Shown here: piece by piece, positions 1 to 9,771 of the stretch
Layout of the letters: each line of letters starts with the position of its first letter
Position numbering within the stretch: position 1 is the stretch's first letter
Source: Phyllobacterium myrsinacearum
GTDB taxonomy: Bacteria > Pseudomonadota > Alphaproteobacteria > Rhizobiales > Rhizobiaceae
DNA length: 64,000 nt
Assembly (NCBI RefSeq): GCF_014138285.1
Contig: NZ_JACGXN010000015.1
Location: 1-64,000, forward strand
Direction of reading: 5' to 3'
The notes under the pieces: generated by a model
Seen by the model: the letters and a program-made list of their open reading frames with translations, nothing else
The model's database searches: none
What the model was told of the DNA's origin: nothing
Program-made: the position numbers and the translations under genes

Positions 1-143
1 AAGAAGCGGTTGGTCTGGCGGTCCCAGAACTGGTTGCTCTCGGCGATATTGGCATCCAGCGCCGCAAGCTCCGTCGTCACCGATGCCACAATCCCAGGCT
101 TGTCTTCGCATGACAGGGTGAGGACATAGTTCTTGTTTGACAT
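1..143 (-). CDS. purU: Formyltetrahydrofolate deformylase, N-terminal fragment (partial)
   Basis: The first 47 codons of a leftward gene are present; the rest lies outside the window. The peptide starts MSNKNYVLTLSCEDKPGIVA and continues with the ACT-domain pattern and the N-Q-F-W-D segment typical of PurU. The enzyme hydrolyses 10-formyl-tetrahydrofolate to formate and tetrahydrofolate in the cytoplasm, feeding one-carbon and purine metabolism. The ATG at 143 is the obvious start because the ACT domain begins directly after it. The catalytic hydrolase domain cannot be seen, so the call rests on the ACT domain and its PurU-like wording. Confidence 0.85.
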   Translation of the reverse strand, partial: MSNKNYVLTLSCEDKPGIVASVTTELAALDANIAESNQFWDRQTNRF

Positions 144-249
144 GAGAAACTCCAGGGATACGGGCGACAATGGACGGGGATCATAGTGAGGACGGTTGCA
201 GCGCGTCGACACAAATGCGAAGCGCTCAGTCCTTTTTCCGGCATTCAGC

Positions 250-281
250 CGCCCGGTCAAATGATCTTTCATCACCGGGCG
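250..281 (-). other. Hairpin downstream of cobJ
   Basis: An 8-bp perfect stem (250-257 with 274-281, CGCCCGGT/ACCGGGCG) lies just past the cobJ stop codon. No U-run follows on the cobJ strand, so it is only a possible 3'-end structure for the cobGHIJ transcript and not a standard intrinsic terminator. Confidence 0.35.
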
Positions 282-293
282 ATGAGATTTCAC

Positions 294-1991
294 TTAACTG
301 ACGGGTTTGGATCCATACCAGCGCGGAGTGTAGACCCATTTGCCGCCATCCATGCGGTCAAAGCTTTGGGTGAGGGACGATCCCACGAGAATGACGGTGC
401 GCATGTCCACCTGCTCGGGCGAAAGCTCCGCCAGAGTGATGACGCGCAGGGTTTCCGCCGGGCGGCCGATATCGCGGCCAAGCACGATGGGCGTGTCCGG
501 TGCGCGGTGCTGGCGCAGAATCTCGATAGCACGCGGCAGTTGCCACGGGCGCGGTTTGGAGATCGGGTTGTAAAAAGCCATGGCGAAATCCGCTTCGGCT
601 GCCAGTGCAATGCGCTTCTCGATAATGTCCCAAGGTTTCAGATTGTCCGACAGGGACAGGATGCAGAAGTCGTGGCCGAGTGGTGCGCCGCTACGGCTGG
701 CCGCTGCCATCGCGGCGGAGACGCCGGGAAGAATCTGCAGGTCGACGCCGTGCCAGGCTGGATTATCGGATTCGTGCAAGGCTTCAACCACCGCTGCTGC
801 CATGGCGAACACACCGGGATCGCCTGATGAAATCATCACGACGGAGCGGCCCGAAGCGGCAAGTTCGAACGCATGGCGCGCGCGTTGCATTTCCTCGCGA
901 TTATCGGTCATGTGAATGACCTGATCGGCGCGGAAAGACCCGGCCATGCGCACATAAGTCTCATAACCGAGCACGTCCTCAGCACGCTGCAGTTCCTGCC
1001 TGACGGCCGGGATCATGAAGTCGGGGTCACCCGGTCCAAGGCCGATAACCGCGAGACGTCCGCGACGGTGCCCCGCGAGTGTCACGGCATCGGGCGTGGC
1101 CGCAACGGCGACAGCAAGTTTTTCGCTGCCGCTTTGACCCACCGGCGCTTTGATGAAGGCCGATACCACATCCCCGGCGGTTGTTCCGCTTGTTGGAAGA
1201 AATCTCAGAGGCAGACCAAGCTCAGCTGCGAGATGGTGCAGCGACGCGTGTCCACTGTTTTCCACACTGGCGGCGAGGCAGACGACCGCTGCAATCGCGA
1301 TGTTTTCTGCTGCAAGCGCTGCCCGTACCTCGTCCGCTCGGACGTCACCGGATATACCGATCACAACCACCTTGGGATGAAACACCAGTTCGTTCTTCTG
1401 CGGGACAATATCTGACGGCGTGACGCGGATATGCATCGTGCCATTGCCATCAACAGGCAGGCGCGCATCTTGCAGCCACGGGGCCGGACCATCGATCTGC
1501 ACGGTCTTTCCAGCCAGAAGATCGGCAATGAAGCGCTTGCCGTCTTCGGGATTTTTCAGGTGGAATTCCGCCGGTGGATTGAGCAGGCAGGTGCCGAACC
1601 GCAGTTCCCCTGATGTGGTGATCGCCGGAGACACGTCGAGAATTTTTGCCAGCTGCCGCGCCAGCACATTGACGCCGGTGGTTCCACCAAGCAGCGGCAC
1701 CACAGCGCTGCCATCGTCGGCGATAGCAAGCACGGGCGGTTCGCCGCCCTTGTTTTCCAATAGAGATGCGAGCGCGCGGATGGTAATGCCGGCCGAACAC
1801 AGGGCCGCAATGGTATCACCGCTGCGGTAACGCTCGCGTAGGGCTTCGCCAAAATTGGTATAGGTCTGGTCGGCGCCCTGCACGCGGCCCGCCAGCCCGT
1901 GAATGGTCGCACCGGGATAGCCAGCCTTGATCCGCAGCGCCGTTTCCATGCCCTGCGCGCTCAAAACCATCAGAACAAGCGGGGCTGTCAT
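294..1991 (-). CDS. cobJ: CbiG-like / precorrin-3B C17-methyltransferase fusion (CobJ)
   Basis: 565 aa. Residues about 1-130 match the CbiG N-terminal region ([29 protein letters not shown]) and about 205-285 the CbiG C-terminal/CobE-like domain. Residues about 315-565 are a tetrapyrrole methylase with [11 protein letters not shown] and [12 protein letters not shown]. The methylase uses S-adenosylmethionine to methylate C17 of precorrin-3B with ring contraction in cobalamin synthesis. The CbiG part acts on cobalt-precorrin-5A in the anaerobic pathway; its role next to aerobic CobG is unclear. The ATG at 1991 overlaps the cobI stop as ATGA, so I prefer it to the start six codons upstream. Last gene of cobG-cobH-cobI-cobJ. 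Confidence 0.9.
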   Translation of the reverse strand: MTAPLVLMVLSAQGMETALRIKAGYPGATIHGLAGRVQGADQTYTNFGEALRERYRSGDTIAALCSAGITIRALASLLENKGGEPPVLAIADDGSAVVPLLGGTTGVNVLARQLAKILDVSPAITTSGELRFGTCLLNPPAEFHLKNPEDGKRFIADLLAGKTVQIDGPAPWLQDARLPVDGNGTMHIRVTPSDIVPQKNELVFHPKVVVIGISGDVRADEVRAALAAENIAIAAVVCLAASVENSGHASLHHLAAELGLPLRFLPTSGTTAGDVVSAFIKAPVGQSGSEKLAVAVAATPDAVTLAGHRRGRLAVIGLGPGDPDFMIPAVRQELQRAEDVLGYETYVRMAGSFRADQVIHMTDNREEMQRARHAFELAASGRSVVMISSGDPGVFAMAAAVVEALHESDNPAWHGVDLQILPGVSAAMAAASRSGAPLGHDFCILSLSDNLKPWDIIEKRIALAAEADFAMAFYNPISKPRPWQLPRAIEILRQHRAPDTPIVLGRDIGRPAETLRVITLAELSPEQVDMRTVILVGSSLTQSFDRMDGGKWVYTPRWYGSKPVS

Positions 1992-2728
1992 TCGCTGCCG
2001 CCCTGCCATTTCTCGCCCGGCACAAGGATAAGCGAGAAATAGGGTGACGCGTCAGGATCGACATCGCGCAAGGGCACAATGCGCTGCGCTTCCATGGTGG
2101 CACGCTCGACGTAAAGCGCACGGTCCATCAGCCCGAGTTCGGCGATAACATTGCGGACTTTCGCCAGATTCTTGCCGAGCTTCATGATGGCTGCCGCTTC
2201 CGTCGCGGCAAGCCGAGTTTTCAGCTCACCCGCCGGAAGCACACCGGAGAGAACCGTCAATGTCTGATTGCGGTAGACCAGTGGTGCGCCGAGAACAGCT
2301 GCACCACCCAGAATCGAGCACACGCCGGGCACGACTTCCGTCTCATAGTGTTCGGCCAGCCGGTCATGGATATACATGAAGGAACCATAGAAGAACGGAT
2401 CTCCCTCGGCGATAACGGCGACGTCTTTGCCCGCATCCAGATGCGCTTTGAGAACTTCGGTGATCTCGCCATAGAAGTCACTGACAATAGCTTCGTAGTT
2501 CATATGTGCCGGCAGCTTTTCCGTCGTGACCGGATAGACCAGTGGTACGAGTAACTGGTTGTCGTTGAGGTAGGTCTCGACGATTGTCAGTGCATTGCCC
2601 TTTTTCCCTTTGGCCGCGTGGTAGGCGACAACAGGGGCTGCCTGCAACAGACGCAAGGCCTTCAAGGTAATAAGTTCGGGATCGCCGGGACCAACGCCCA
2701 GTCCAAAAAGCCGTCCTGGCTGCGGCAT
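1988..2728 (-). CDS. cobI: Precorrin-2 C20-methyltransferase
   Basis: 246 aa, normal family length. The N-terminus reads [20 protein letters not shown], the SAM-binding loop of tetrapyrrole methylases, and the segment [15 protein letters not shown] is the second signature. The enzyme methylates C20 of precorrin-2 to give precorrin-3A in the cytoplasm, the step before CobG. The start codon overlaps the cobH stop by one base (TAATG) and the stop overlaps the cobJ start (ATGA), so translation is probably coupled along the operon. Confidence 0.95.
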   Translation of the reverse strand: MPQPGRLFGLGVGPGDPELITLKALRLLQAAPVVAYHAAKGKKGNALTIVETYLNDNQLLVPLVYPVTTEKLPAHMNYEAIVSDFYGEITEVLKAHLDAGKDVAVIAEGDPFFYGSFMYIHDRLAEHYETEVVPGVCSILGGAAVLGAPLVYRNQTLTVLSGVLPAGELKTRLAATEAAAIMKLGKNLAKVRNVIAELGLMDRALYVERATMEAQRIVPLRDVDPDASPYFSLILVPGEKWQGGSE

Positions 2729-3354
2729 TATTCTTTCTCCGAAGCGAGTGCATTGAGCGCGGCGGCGGCCATGGCGCTTCCGCCACGCCGCCCGTGCACA
2801 ACCACAAAGGGAACACCGCGACTGTTTTCGGCAAGCGCGGCCTTTGATTCCATCGCTCCGACAAAGCCGACGGGAAAGCCGAGGATGAGCGCCGGTTTCG
2901 GCGCGCCCTCATCAAGCATTTCGAGGAGGCGGAACAGGGCAGTCGGCGCATTGCCGAATGCCACCACGGCACCGGCGAGATGCGGGCGCCACAGTTCCAG
3001 CGCGGCCGCCGAGCGGGTGTTGCCCGTTTCGCGAGCCAGAGCGACGACGGAAGGGTCCGAGAGCGTGCAGATGACGTCATTGTTGGCGGGCAGGCGGGCG
3101 CGGGTTACCCCCTCGAGCACCATGCGGGCATCGCAGAGAATGGGAGCGCCGTTGGCGAGTGCGGTCACCCCCGCTGTTCCAGCGCCTGCAGAGAAGGCGA
3201 GATCCTCAATGACATCAACCATGCCGCAGGCATGGGCGACACGCACCGCCAGCTTTTCCAGATCGGCGGGGATGCGGCTGAGATCGGCCTCGGAGCGGAT
3301 GATGGCGAAGGAGCGATCATAGATCGCCTGGCCGTCGCGGATATAGTCAAGCAT
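2728..3354 (-). CDS. cobH: Precorrin-8X methylmutase
   Basis: 208 aa. The start [20 protein letters not shown], the [17 protein letters not shown] segment and the [18 protein letters not shown] segment fit the CobH/CbiC family. The enzyme moves the C11 methyl group to C12, converting precorrin-8X to hydrogenobyrinic acid. Its first 8 bases overlap the end of cobG and its stop overlaps cobI by one base. Nothing looks damaged. Confidence 0.95.
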   Translation of the reverse strand: MLDYIRDGQAIYDRSFAIIRSEADLSRIPADLEKLAVRVAHACGMVDVIEDLAFSAGAGTAGVTALANGAPILCDARMVLEGVTRARLPANNDVICTLSDPSVVALARETGNTRSAAALELWRPHLAGAVVAFGNAPTALFRLLEMLDEGAPKPALILGFPVGFVGAMESKAALAENSRGVPFVVVHGRRGGSAMAAAALNALASEKE

Positions 3355-4771
3355 GCGTTGGCCCCCCAGAGCCGGAATTGAGCGGCCTTTGCATGGATGG
3401 CCGGGAATTCAACGGAAGGTTGCCGATCCACTCGGCAGCTTCTTCGATAGTTACGTGTGCAGCCAATAGCTTGCCAAAACGCGACGGTCCATTGGTCGCA
3501 CGCAGAAATATGTTGTAATACCCCGGTTCGGTTGCAACCAGCGTGATTGGTTTTGCCGACGGCGAGGCGCACGACTTGACGCAACCGGTCAGGTGCACTG
3601 TCAGATCAGGGGCTCTCCCACGCAGCAATGCGCCGAGCCTCAATCCATCGGCCTGCGTCGTGCCGAGCGCCGATCCGCAACCTGCCGAGCCGGAACAGCT
3701 GATCATGGTTGCAAGCGGATTGTCCGGTCGTGTGGCAAACCCAAGGGCTTCGAGCTCCCTCATTGTTTGGGATACCGTGGCTTCAGGCACTTCAGGCAGC
3801 AATATGCTCTGCCACGGTGTTATCCGCAGCTTTCCATTGCTGTTTTTTGCAGCCAGCGCGGCCAAGGCGTCCAGCCTGTCCGGATCAAGCCGCCCGAGTG
3901 GCGGCATGGCACCGACGAGGCGGCGATTGGTGTGGTGTTCCGGCAGAAGTCCGAGATGGCCATTCACGCGAGGTAACGTTCTGTGCCATTCATCGGCTTT
4001 CTCGCCGCGCACCGGGAAATTCAAACGTGCTTGCAGATGGGAGATGAACGTTTCGCACCCGACGGCTGCAATCATGTGCCTGACACGCGACGCGGCCGGA
4101 TTGGCCGCATTCCAGCTGATGAACACATCGAGAATCGCCGTAACCAGATGCATGGCCTGTGACGAGCCGACAATACCGAGGGCGGGCATGTCGCCTGCCG
4201 CTGTGGGCGGTGTTCCTGCAACGCCAAAGGCAAACCGTGGATGATCACTGTCTGCATCGATTGCGCTCAGCCAGATATCGTGGGGATGTTCCACCATGGC
4301 GACGCTTTCGCCGCCGTCGACCAGAATGGAAAATTTCGGCGACAGGGTCTGGTAGGAGGCATCGGTTTGCAAGGTTTCCAGCAGATGCAATGCGAGGGGC
4401 CGTACATCCAGCTTGCCCGGTAGGATGCCCGCAATCGGACTGACCATGACATTGCGTACATCGTCGCCGCGGTCGGTCAATGGCCCGAGCCCGGCGGCCA
4501 GCAATACCGCGATCAACGGATTTTCCGTATCGGGACATACGCCGCGAATCTGCAGATTGGCCCGATTGGTGATTTCGATGACACCGTTGCCAAAACGCCG
4601 TGCCGCGTCGGCAACGGCATGCGCCTGTTCGGCGCTCAGATTGCCAAAAGTCAGTTTGACCCGGCAGATCGAACCGTCGCGTGCCTTGGCCATGCGAAAC
4701 AATCCAGGACAGGCGGACCGCCGGTCTTCTACTCTGCTCGGTGCAGCTTCCATGGTGCTTAACTGGCTCAT
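3347..4771 (-). CDS. cobG: Precorrin-3B synthase (CobG monooxygenase)
   Basis: 474 aa. A sulfite/nitrite-reductase-type protein with the Fe-S/sirohaem cysteine pattern near the C-terminus: C-x5-C in SCSGSAGCGS and C-x3-C in TGCVKSCA. CobG uses O2 to hydroxylate precorrin-3A, the step that defines the aerobic cobalamin route. The frame is open to an ATG at 4903, but that start would overlap the divergent cobL start; the conserved region begins with EDRRSACPGLFRM, so ATG 4771 (or 4753) is preferred. First gene of the leftward operon; about 130 bp separate it from cobL, and I saw no B12-box in that gap. Confidence 0.9.
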   Translation of the reverse strand: MSQLSTMEAAPSRVEDRRSACPGLFRMAKARDGSICRVKLTFGNLSAEQAHAVADAARRFGNGVIEITNRANLQIRGVCPDTENPLIAVLLAAGLGPLTDRGDDVRNVMVSPIAGILPGKLDVRPLALHLLETLQTDASYQTLSPKFSILVDGGESVAMVEHPHDIWLSAIDADSDHPRFAFGVAGTPPTAAGDMPALGIVGSSQAMHLVTAILDVFISWNAANPAASRVRHMIAAVGCETFISHLQARLNFPVRGEKADEWHRTLPRVNGHLGLLPEHHTNRRLVGAMPPLGRLDPDRLDALAALAAKNSNGKLRITPWQSILLPEVPEATVSQTMRELEALGFATRPDNPLATMISCSGSAGCGSALGTTQADGLRLGALLRGRAPDLTVHLTGCVKSCASPSAKPITLVATEPGYYNIFLRATNGPSRFGKLLAAHVTIEEAAEWIGNLPLNSRPSMQRPLNSGSGGPTHA

Positions 4772-4901
4772 CGGATCAGGTTTTACAGGATGGCTGCTGG
4801 CGAGGGAAGAAATATGATCCGGAATTGCAACCTGACTACGCTTCGTTGACCCCTTCGGCGCTTTCGGGCATGCATAGCCTGTGCAATCAACGGGATGCGA
4901 C

Positions 4902-6119
4902 ATGACGCCTTGGCTGACAATTATCGGAATTGGTGAGGATGGCTATGGCGGGCTTGGTGTCAATGCCCGTGACGCGCTCGGGCAGGCCACGACGGTTTTC
5001 GGCGGCAAGCGGCATCTTGAATTCCTTCCCGATACGATCACCGCGAAGCGGATGACATGGCCAACGCCCTTTTCCGATGTCTATCCAACCCTCACAGCCC
5101 TGCGCGGTACTGATGTCGTGGTGCTGGCCAGCGGCGATCCCATGCATTTCGGCATGGGTGCAACCCTCACGCGCTTCTTCGATCGGGCCGAGATGCGCAT
5201 TCTGCCGGCCCCCGCATCCTTCTCGCTTGCAGCGGCTGCGATGGGCTGGCCGGTGCAGCACGTGCATCTGCTCAGCGTGCACGGCCGTCCGGTTGAGACA
5301 TTGTTCAAGTCGTTCACACCGGGAGCCAAGCTGCTCATCTTGAGCAATGATGGCGATACGCCCGCGGAGGTCGCGCGGATGCTGGTGGACAGCGGATTTG
5401 GTTCGGCCAAGCTTACGGTTCTGGAACATATGGGTGGCGAAGCGGAACATCGCGTCGACGGAGTGGCCAGAGACTGGACGCATCCGCGCAGGGCCGATCT
5501 CAACGTTCTCGCGGTGGATTGCGGACCGGCCGACCAAGAGGCGCGGTCCTATTCCATTCTTTCCGGCCTGCCTGATGAAGCCTATGAAAACGATGGTCAG
5601 TTGACCAAGCGGGATGTCAGAGCTGTTACACTGGCCCGGCTCGGGCCTCGCCCCGGAGAGCTGCTGTGGGATGTTGGAGCAGGTTGCGGCTCCATCGGCA
5701 TCGAATGGATGCGCGCGCATTCCTCATGCCGGACGATCGCCGTGGAAGCCAATGATCATCGGCAAGGAATTATCGAGCGCAATGCCCGGGCGCTGGGTGT
5801 TCCGGATTTGAAACTCGTACGGGGCGAGGCACCGTTAGCGCTTCACGGTCTGGAACGTCCCGATGCCATTTTCATCGGCGGCGGCGTTACCAACGACGGT
5901 GTGATCGATGCCTGCTGGACCGCGTTGAAACCGGGTGGGCGGCTTGTCGCCAATGCCGTGACCATACAGAGCGAAATGGTCTTGGTCGGTTGGCGGGACA
6001 AGTTTGGTGGCGACCTGACGAAACTTGCCGTTTCGCAGGCACAGCCGCTCGGGTCGTTCGATGCGTGGCGCTCTGCTTTGCCTGTCGTCGTTTATTCTGT
6101 CCTGAAACCCGCCGATTGA
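4902..6119 (+). CDS. cobL: Precorrin-6Y C5,15-methyltransferase (decarboxylating)
   Basis: 405 aa, bifunctional. The N-terminal half is a CbiE-like tetrapyrrole methylase ([27 protein letters not shown]). The C-terminal half is a CbiT-like Rossmann methyltransferase ([22 protein letters not shown]). It methylates C5 and C15 and decarboxylates the acetate chain at C12, giving precorrin-8X, the substrate of the neighbouring CobH. The ATG at 4902 is preferred over an upstream in-frame GTG at 4881 because MTPWLTIIG is the usual N-terminus. Divergent from cobG. cobK and cobM are not in the window. Confidence 0.93.
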   Translation: MTPWLTIIGIGEDGYGGLGVNARDALGQATTVFGGKRHLEFLPDTITAKRMTWPTPFSDVYPTLTALRGTDVVVLASGDPMHFGMGATLTRFFDRAEMRILPAPASFSLAAAAMGWPVQHVHLLSVHGRPVETLFKSFTPGAKLLILSNDGDTPAEVARMLVDSGFGSAKLTVLEHMGGEAEHRVDGVARDWTHPRRADLNVLAVDCGPADQEARSYSILSGLPDEAYENDGQLTKRDVRAVTLARLGPRPGELLWDVGAGCGSIGIEWMRAHSSCRTIAVEANDHRQGIIERNARALGVPDLKLVRGEAPLALHGLERPDAIFIGGGVTNDGVIDACWTALKPGGRLVANAVTIQSEMVLVGWRDKFGGDLTKLAVSQAQPLGSFDAWRSALPVVVYSVLKPAD

Positions 6120-6300
6120 GAGCCGGATCAACGGCGCGACAGGATAGAGACAGGATTCTACAGTCTAAGGAATGCGGGTGATTGCTATTTGGCGGGAATT
6201 CCTGTTCAAACGGTCCATAAGTTTCGATCTTTTGATCGTCACAGCCGTTTTGACTTTCCGCCCTGAATGGCAATCTGGGAGACTCTAGCTGGAAACAAGT

Positions 6301-7350
6301 ATGGCAACTTATAAGTATTTCACCTGGCCGTTTCTATTCACGGTGTTTGGCCTGGCTCTGGGCGCGTGGATAGGTTTCATCTATTCGGGAACGGTTGAAG
6401 GCACATTATCAGTCCTTTTCATCTGTGCGGTTCTGGGTATTCTCGAAATCTCGCTGTCATTCGACAATGCGATCGTGAACGCCAAGATACTTCGGGACAT
6501 GGACCCGGTCTGGCAGCGACGCTTTTTGACATGGGGCATCATTATCGCGGTATTCGGCATGCGGATTATCTTCCCGCTGGCCATTGTTGCAATCGCCGCC
6601 TGGATTGATCCTATTTCGGCATTGAAACTCGCCGTTTCGAATCCGGAAGAATATGCCCGGATCATGCAGGATGCCCATGTGGGTATCTCGGCCTTTGGCG
6701 GTACGTTCCTGCTGATGGTTGGCCTCAAGTTCTTCTTCGATCATGAGAAGGACGTGCACTGGATCCGCGTCATCGAAAGCCGCGCCTCACGCTTCGCCTC
6801 GATACAGGGCATTGAAGTTGGTGTGGTTCTGGCGCTGATTATCTTCGTCTCCAGGCAGCTTGAGGGCGCAGAGTCCGTCACATTCCTGACGTCGGCCATT
6901 TACGGTCTGCTGACATTCCTTCTGGTTGAAGGATTGGGCGCTGTTCTCGATGCCACGCAGGAGCAGATGGACACCGTTCACAAAGGCGGGCTCGGCGCGT
7001 TCCTCTATCTGGAAGTGCTGGATGCAAGCTTCTCCTTCGACGGTGTTATCGGTGCGTTTGCGCTGTCGACGAACCTGTTCGTCATTGCGATCGGCCTTGG
7101 TATCGGTGCCTTCTATGTCCGCGCGCTGACAATCATGCTGGTGGAAAAGGAAACGCTGGGACAGTATCGCTATCTCGAACATGGCGCGTTCTACGCGATC
7201 CTCGTTCTGGCCGTGATCATGTATTGCCAGACGCTGTTCCACATCCCCGAGGTGATCACCGGTCTCATCGGTGCAGCTCTGATCATCTTCTCGCTTTGGT
7301 CGTCGATCCGTTACCGGCGCCGGAACCCGGAAGAGGTGGGACACGCCTGA
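6301..7350 (+). CDS. DUF475/TerC-like integral membrane protein
   Basis: 349 aa, with about eight to nine hydrophobic helices. The motifs EISLSFDNAIVNAKIL (helix 2-3) and EVLDASFSFDGVIGAFA (about residue 238) are the paired acidic SFDN/SFDG signatures of the TerC/DUF475 superfamily, whose members are tied to metal-ion export, mainly manganese, or tellurite resistance. The substrate cannot be read from sequence. The 181-bp upstream gap holds no feature I can name; I looked for a yybP-ykoY manganese riboswitch and did not find its core. A strong terminator follows at once. Confidence 0.85.
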   Translation: MATYKYFTWPFLFTVFGLALGAWIGFIYSGTVEGTLSVLFICAVLGILEISLSFDNAIVNAKILRDMDPVWQRRFLTWGIIIAVFGMRIIFPLAIVAIAAWIDPISALKLAVSNPEEYARIMQDAHVGISAFGGTFLLMVGLKFFFDHEKDVHWIRVIESRASRFASIQGIEVGVVLALIIFVSRQLEGAESVTFLTSAIYGLLTFLLVEGLGAVLDATQEQMDTVHKGGLGAFLYLEVLDASFSFDGVIGAFALSTNLFVIAIGLGIGAFYVRALTIMLVEKETLGQYRYLEHGAFYAILVLAVIMYCQTLFHIPEVITGLIGAALIIFSLWSSIRYRRRNPEEVGHA

Positions 7351-7373
7351 TCTGGTGCAAAGGGTCAGCAAAA

Positions 7374-7402
7374 AGCCATCCGGTTTCCGGATGGCTTTTT
7401 TT
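7374..7402. terminator. Bidirectional rho-independent terminator
   Basis: Perfect 9-bp GC-rich stem (7375-7383 with 7387-7395, GCCATCCGG/CCGGATGGC), 3-nt loop, seven T on the plus strand and an A-run on the other side. It separates the rightward DUF475 gene from the leftward SRPBCC gene and can stop both transcripts. Confidence 0.93.
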
Positions 7403-7434
7403 GTTGGCGCAGCTGATTGGGAGTCTTGGCGGGA

Positions 7435-7911
7435 TCAGAGCTTGGCGGCGAGGGCAGCGAGCTGATCGGTGCAGATACCCCAGCCCTCGTGAAAGCCCAT
7501 CTTCTCGTGCGCTTCGCGGTCAGCCACGGTCCAATGGCGCACGAGCGCGGTGTACTTTGTCTTTCCGCCGCCGAGATCTTCCAGTGTGATGATAGCGGTC
7601 ATGAATGGCTTTTCTGATGGTACCCAGGCGCTGGTGAAGGCATCGGTAAACACGATCTTCTCGTTCTTGACGACTTCAAGGTAGACACCCGGATTGGGAA
7701 ATTCCGTACCGTCTGGACCGCGCATGACGACGAGACTGCTCCCGCCGGGGCGCACGTCGAGTTCGGCATGCGGCGTGGTGTATGGCAGCGGAGCAAACCA
7801 TTGCTTTAGAAGCTCAACCTCGGTCCAGGCCCGGAAGATGTTCTCGCGCGGCGCATCGATGATCCGGGTAAGGACGAGTTCACGGTCTGTCGTGTCGGTG
7901 GTGGAAGTCAT
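7435..7911 (-). CDS. SRPBCC / AHSA1-family protein
   Basis: 158 aa. The start ELVLTRIIDAPRENIFRAWT followed by LLKQWFAPLPY and the C-terminal MGFHEGWGICTDQLAALAA is the standard AHSA1-like (Aha1 C-terminal, SRPBCC fold) pattern. These cytosolic proteins have a deep hydrophobic cavity; the ligand is unknown. The ATG at 7911 follows a strong GGAGAACACC ribosome site, so the longer open frame to 8118 is not used. It lies 94 bp downstream of the ECF42-type sigma gene, and SRPBCC genes are frequent partners of that group, so it is probably part of the same regulon. Confidence 0.88.
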   Translation of the reverse strand: MTSTTDTTDRELVLTRIIDAPRENIFRAWTEVELLKQWFAPLPYTTPHAELDVRPGGSSLVVMRGPDGTEFPNPGVYLEVVKNEKIVFTDAFTSAWVPSEKPFMTAIITLEDLGGGKTKYTALVRHWTVADREAHEKMGFHEGWGICTDQLAALAAKL

Positions 7912-8005
7912 GGTGTTCTCCTGCGTTTGTGTTTCCTGATCCAAGGACGAACCGCAACCGGCCAGTCCGACATCATATCGAAAATTTTTTGAGTTTTTTA
8001 CGCAA

Positions 8006-9247
8006 TCAGTTCTGGCTGAGGCGGTCGAGGTGCATGCGGATGTGGGCAGCTTCAGCCGGCGTATTGGCAAGCGCGATCGCCCGGTCGAAAGCGACACGTG
8101 CCTCCTCTTTGCGGCCAAGCTGCATCAGCAGGCCGCCCTTGACGCCGAAAAAGTGAAAATAGCCGGAAAGGCGATCTTCCAGAGGTTCGATCAGGACAAG
8201 CGCTTCCTCGGGACCGCGCACTTTCGCCACTGCGATGGAGCGGTTGAGCGTAATGACGGGTGAGGGCGTGATCTGTTCCAGCGTGGCGTAAAGCAGGTCT
8301 ATGCCGGACCAATCCGTATCTTCCGGCTTCCGGGCCCGTGCATGCAAGGCGGCAATCGCCGCCTGAATCTGGTAGGCACCGGGCCGCCGGTGACGCACGG
8401 CCTTGTCGATGAGGGCGAGACCTTCGGCAATCATCGTCTGGTTCCAGAGTTGGCGATCCTGATTGTCCAGAAGAATGACCGCGCCGTCTGCATCGAAGCG
8501 GGCTTTGGCGCGGGCGTGCTGCAACATCAGCAATGCAGTCAGGCCCATGATTTCCGGTTCGGCCGGAAAGATGCGCAGGAGCAATCGTGCCAGCCGGATC
8601 GCTTCGTCACAGAGGGGAAACCGCGCTTCCACTTCGGCGCTGCCGGCAGAATAACCCTCGTTGAAGATCAGGTAGACCATGGCACTGACGGCCGCGAGCC
8701 GTTCGGCCCGTTCGAATGCATCGGGTGTCTCAAACGGAATTTCGCCGGAGGAAACGCGACCCTTGGCGCGGGTAATGCGCTGTTCCATAGCGCTTTCACC
8801 GACCAGGAAAGCCCGGGCGATCTGGCGCACCGAAAGCCCCGAAACAATTCTCAGTGCCAGTGCAATCTGCTGCGTGGCTGGAAGATCGGGATGACAGCAG
8901 ATAAACAGCAGCCGAAGAATATCATCACGATAGTCGGCACTGTCGATCTTTTCGACGATGGCTGTTTCGGCATCCTCAAGATCGGACAGTACATCCTCCG
9001 GCGGGAGAGGCTGCTGCTTGGTCTGGCGCCGTGCCGTGTCGATTGCGCTGTTTCGGCCGACAAAAATAAGCCATGCCGTCGGATCGCGCGGCGGGCCGTT
9101 CTTGGGCCAGTTCCTGAGCGCGCGCAGGCATGCCTCCTGAAACGCTTCTTCCGCCGTATCAAGGTTGCGAAAATAACGCAGCAGGGCCCCCACCGCCTGC
9201 GGGCGCGCTGCCGTCAGTGCCGCGTCTATCCAGGATGGGTCGGTCAT
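8006..9247 (-). CDS. ECF42-type RNA polymerase sigma factor
   Basis: 413 aa, far longer than a minimal ECF sigma. Region 2 (residues about 15-80: ALLRYFRNLDTAEEAFQEAC) and region 4 (about 120-170: ALRIVSGLSVRQIARAF) are followed by a long helical, TPR-like C-terminal extension with LIFNEGYSAGSA. That architecture together with an adjacent DGPF gene identifies the ECF42 group, where the C-terminal extension replaces an anti-sigma factor in control. Its ATG overlaps the stop of the DGPF gene by 4 nt (ATGA), so the two are co-translated. The target promoter is probably upstream of the DGPF gene (9619-9738), but I could not assign its boxes. Confidence 0.92.
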   Translation of the reverse strand: MTDPSWIDAALTAARPQAVGALLRYFRNLDTAEEAFQEACLRALRNWPKNGPPRDPTAWLIFVGRNSAIDTARRQTKQQPLPPEDVLSDLEDAETAIVEKIDSADYRDDILRLLFICCHPDLPATQQIALALRIVSGLSVRQIARAFLVGESAMEQRITRAKGRVSSGEIPFETPDAFERAERLAAVSAMVYLIFNEGYSAGSAEVEARFPLCDEAIRLARLLLRIFPAEPEIMGLTALLMLQHARAKARFDADGAVILLDNQDRQLWNQTMIAEGLALIDKAVRHRRPGAYQIQAAIAALHARARKPEDTDWSGIDLLYATLEQITPSPVITLNRSIAVAKVRGPEEALVLIEPLEDRLSGYFHFFGVKGGLLMQLGRKEEARVAFDRAIALANTPAEAAHIRMHLDRLSQN

Positions 9248-9618
9248 TGGGAGGTCGATCCGGGTCTGAACAAGCCGATTGGGCGTATTTCATAGGAACC
9301 CTGTCCGGGATTGGCCTTCGCCAGATCCCGAGCAATGTCGAGCGCTTCATCAAGCGAATCACAGTCCACGACATAGAAACCAAGAAACTGTTCTTTGGTC
9401 TCGGCAAAGGGGCCGTCGATAATCAAGGGTTCCCCGCGTGCTTTGCGCAGGGTCGTTGCCGCTGTTGTGGGTAACAGCCGGGCGACCGGTCCGAGCTTGC
9501 CCGCTTTGGCGAGCTTTTCCTGCACGACACCAAGCCTTTCCATGACAAGGTCGTCCTCCTCCTTGGACCATGAACCGACCACATCTTCCATGTTGTAGCA
9601 AAGTATGGCGTAAAGCAT
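9244..9618 (-). CDS. YCII-related DGPF-domain protein
   Basis: 124 aa. It carries IIDGPFAETKEQFLGFYVV, the DGPF signature that names the family (ferredoxin-like YCII fold). Function is unknown; the genes are the standard neighbours and presumed targets of ECF42 sigma factors. The start at 9618 gives MLYAILCYNMEDVV, the usual N-terminus, and is preceded by GGGAGAAGGAGTACCGCG, a good ribosome site. First gene of the DGPF-sigma-SRPBCC set. Confidence 0.92.
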   Translation of the reverse strand: MLYAILCYNMEDVVGSWSKEEDDLVMERLGVVQEKLAKAGKLGPVARLLPTTAATTLRKARGEPLIIDGPFAETKEQFLGFYVVDCDSLDEALDIARDLAKANPGQGSYEIRPIGLFRPGSTSQ

Positions 9619-9738
9619 CGCGGTACTCCTTCTCCCTAAAGACGAACCACTATGGTCAATCCCGACAAAGGGTCTAGGAAAATTTGCGCGTACAGCCGCT
9701 ATGACTGATCTTGGTGAATCCCAACCCTGATGTTTACG

Positions 9739-9771
9739 CCATATCAACCGGATTTATGAGTGCACGACCTA
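9739..9771. repeat. Solo arm of the TA-flanked palindromic repeat
   Basis: 31 nt at 9739-9769 match the right arm of the repeat at 23.1 kb with three substitutions, followed by the TA that borders all copies. No left arm is visible upstream, so this is a truncated copy. Its outer end makes the TAG stop codon of the leftward FAD oxidoreductase. Confidence 0.8.

Noticed and set aside
4772-4901. Cobalamin riboswitch between cobG and cobL
   Set aside because: No GCCACTG B12-box or similar core in the 130-bp gap, and none seen before cobS or the CobW-type gene.
4887-5720. 277-codon frame antisense to cobL
   Set aside because: cobL is intact over this span with both methylase domains.
6120-6300. 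Manganese (yybP-ykoY) riboswitch before the TerC-like gene
   Set aside because: TerC relatives often have one, but the conserved core loops are not present here.
8342-9295. 317-codon open frame antisense to the sigma factor
   Set aside because: Mirror of the GC-rich codon pattern of the ECF42 gene; no domain or ribosome site.
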